A stretch of 64,000 nt of DNA from 20CM-2-55-15 sp963738025. Lineage in GTDB: Bacteria; Acidobacteriota; Terriglobia; 20CM-2-55-15. Of this stretch, positions 62,429 to 64,000 are shown piece after piece. The position numbers were made by a program, and so were the translations under genes. The DNA lies in assembly GCA_963738025.1 (NCBI GenBank), contig CAVTWA010000014.1:69445-133444 (forward strand), given 5' to 3'. The notes below the pieces were generated by a model. It was not told the DNA's origin, made no database searches, and was given only the letters and a program-made list of their open reading frames with translations. How positions within the stretch are numbered: position 1 is the stretch's first letter; each line of letters begins with the position of its first letter.

Positions 62429-63507
62429 ATGAGCGCGACGACGAATGGCGAGTCGCTGTGGCCGCGGCTCGCGGAGCTGCCGCTCGTCGATCGAGGCGTG
62501 CGAGTACGACCGGCTGCACGCCGTCCTCGCCTACGAGTTCGAGCGCATCACGACCCACGTGCGGCTCGTCGGCGCCGGCGCCGACGGGCTGGGTGAGGAC
62601 GTCTCGGTGTTCCAGCGAGGACGGCACCACGCTGCACGAGACCCGGCCCGCGCTGCCGCTCGAGGGCGAGTGGACGCTGGCCGGCTTCTGCGACCACCTC
62701 GCCACGCTCGAGCTGTGGCCGGAGCCGCCGGAGTGGGACGGGGCGCTGCGCTTCCGCAACTGGGCGTTCGAGTCGGCGGCGCTCGACCTCGCGCTGCGCC
62801 AGGCCGGCCGCTCGCTGCACGACGTGCTCGGGCTGGAGCCGCAGCCGGTGCGCTTCGTCAACTCGCTCGGCCTCGGCAAGGAGCCGTCGATCGAGCCGCT
62901 GCGCCGGCGGCTCGCCCGCTCGCCCGGGCGTGCGCTTCAAGCTCGACGCGGAGGCGACCTGGCCGCCGGCGCTCGTCGACGAGGTCGCGGCGACCGGCGC
63001 GGTCGACACGATCGACTTCAAGGGCCAGTACGGCCTCGAGGTCGAGGATCCGGAGGCGCTGGGCGCGCTGTACGACCGCGTGCTCGCGGCGTTCCCGGAC
63101 GCCTATCTGGAGGACCCGCACGACCTGCCCGAGATCGCGCAGCGGCTCGGCGATCACCTCGAGCGCGTGTCCTACGACGCGCCGATCCGCAGCGCCGAGG
63201 ACATCGGCGCGACGCCGCTGGCCGCGCGCGTGGTGAACGTCAAGCCGTCGCGGATCGGCAGCCTGCGCGCGCTGTTCGAGGTCTACGCGCGCTGCGCGCG
63301 GGAGCGGCGGCCGATGTACGGCGGCGGCATGGGCGAGCTCGGCGTGGGCCGCGGGCAGATCGAGCTGCTCGCCGCGCTGTTCCACGCCGACGCGCCCAAC
63401 GACGTGGCGCCGAGCGCCTACAACGAGGACGACCCGCCGGGCGGCCTGCCGGCCAGCCCGCTGCGCGCCGCGCCCCGCGGCCGACCGGCTTCCGCTGGGC
63501 GGCGTAG
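62429..63507 (+). CDS. Enolase-superfamily enzyme (mandelate racemase/dipeptide-epimerase like, frameshifted)
   Basis: About 355 residues, begins ATG at 62429. Fragments IEACEYDRLHAVLAYEFERI, FRNWAFESAALDLALRQAG, FKLDAEATWPPALVDEVA (catalytic-Lys region K-L-D), DFKGQYGLEVEDPEALGALY, AYLEDPHDLPEIAQRL (E-D metal), AAPRPTGFRWAA at the end. The usual Lys-x-Lys plus Asp/Glu/Glu metal set is plausible but not complete to read. At least four single-base insertions. Might racemise or epimerise an amino acid or sugar acid. Confidence 0.7.
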
Positions 63508-64000
63508 GCGAGTCCGGGCGGTCAGGGGGATCGGTGCAGGATTGAGCCCGACCCAGCGCTCGACGACTCCTACTTCCTCGAAGCTCGGCGGGCTGCGCCG
63601 TGGGGGCACCGGTGGCGGCACGCCGTGCGCTTGAGCGGCATCTCCCGCACACTTGTCCGCTCAGTGATGCGGTTTGGCCGGACATGCAGAAACCTTCATG
63701 GGCCGTGAAGGATCGGCGTTTTGATCGGTCTCGGTCTCGGCCGGTATCGGTGGGTCTGGTTGCCCCCGTGTTGCCCCCAACCGGCACTCATCGAAGCGGC
63801 GGCGACAGGGCAGGCGCCTGCCGTCCCAAGGCCCCGGTCGAGGCGGCCCGATTCGAGAAACACGACCCCACGGAACCGGGGCTAGGGCGAGCCTACAGAA
63901 GATCGGACAGCCCCATCGAGCAAGGCGATTGCAGCCTAGCAGAGAAGGCCCAACCGATGCCGTCCTGGTAGGGCTTGGTGGCCGTTAAGCGTGGAGCTCG
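63508..64000. other. Non-coding or unrecognised terminal region (493 bases)
   Basis: Only short, low-complexity frames on both strands. There is a short direct repeat TTGCCCCC twice (63,760-63,777). No tRNA, integrase or terminator could be supported. Confidence 0.5.

Noticed and set aside
50938..64000. Right-hand region as a horizontally acquired island
   Set aside because: No integrase, tRNA or repeats at the join; opposite-strand genes truncated at one point; different error rate. A chimeric assembly is simpler.
1..64000. tRNA and rRNA genes
   Set aside because: No cloverleaf with a T-loop (GGTTCGAATC type) or ribosomal signature could be found on either strand by eye.

Overview
The window is two unrelated pieces of DNA joined at about position 50,937. 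Positions 1 to ~50,935 are moderate-GC and look like a soil acidobacterium. The signs are many DUF6152, secreted and lipoprotein genes, a b6f-like Rieske/cytochrome b complex with a multihaem cytochrome, a DUF1972 glycosyltransferase cluster, and many REP-like palindromes. Positions ~50,938 to 64,000 are visibly higher in GC. Gene content and codon use there look actinobacterial (Thermoleophilia/Solirubrobacterales-like), and the genes are full of single-base frameshifts. The join truncates a BlaI-type repressor on one side and an unrelated membrane-protein gene on the other, so an assembly chimera is the simplest reading.

Layout of the first part: gatA (partial), gatC and a DUF721/DciA gene; an outer-membrane beta-barrel, a LolA-like protein and an FtsX-type ABC exporter (permease and ATPase), divergent from an M14 peptidase; a respiratory block on the minus strand (HEAT protein, Rieske, cytochrome b, subunit IV, octahaem cytochrome c, copper-type lipoprotein, haem O synthase, SCO1, DUF420); a CoA-transferase, an unknown gene, dtd, a DHH phosphoesterase and an M20 peptidase; four overlapping polysaccharide genes (GT4, methyltransferase, two GT2); a winged-helix ATPase regulator with a TPR protein; then scattered accessory genes (two DUF6152 proteins, a LuxR-like regulator, a DegT aminotransferase, two metallo-beta-lactamase-fold proteins, an MFS transporter, a histidine kinase, a Crp/Fnr regulator and several small unknowns).

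The most interesting finding is at 48,461-50,120. Two consecutive genes each have an in-frame TGA exactly where a redox-active selenocysteine or cysteine is expected, and each TGA is followed at bacterial-SECIS distance by a perfect short hairpin with G as the first loop base. The first gene is a lipoprotein joining an NTF2-like domain to an iodothyronine-deiodinase-like domain (FGSYT-U-GPF). The second is an AhpD/carboxymuconolactone-decarboxylase-family protein with C-x-x-U-x3-H. Both proteins continue intact after the TGA.

The second part holds a catabolic-looking locus: a ROK repressor, a PIG-L deacetylase and a glucosamine-6-phosphate-isomerase-like protein on the minus strand. Divergent from them are a VOC-like protein, a NitT/TauT-type ABC importer, a sugar-phosphate isomerase/epimerase, a creatininase-family amidohydrolase and a Gfo/Idh/MocA oxidoreductase. 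A DUF4239 membrane protein, a RibD-C reductase and an enolase-superfamily enzyme follow.

The non-coding DNA of the first part is unusually structured. It contains long hairpins whose arms are built from short direct repeats (one of them encodes the signal peptide of the M14 peptidase), dispersed REP-like palindromes, a REP doublet, and a two-copy composite non-coding repeat.
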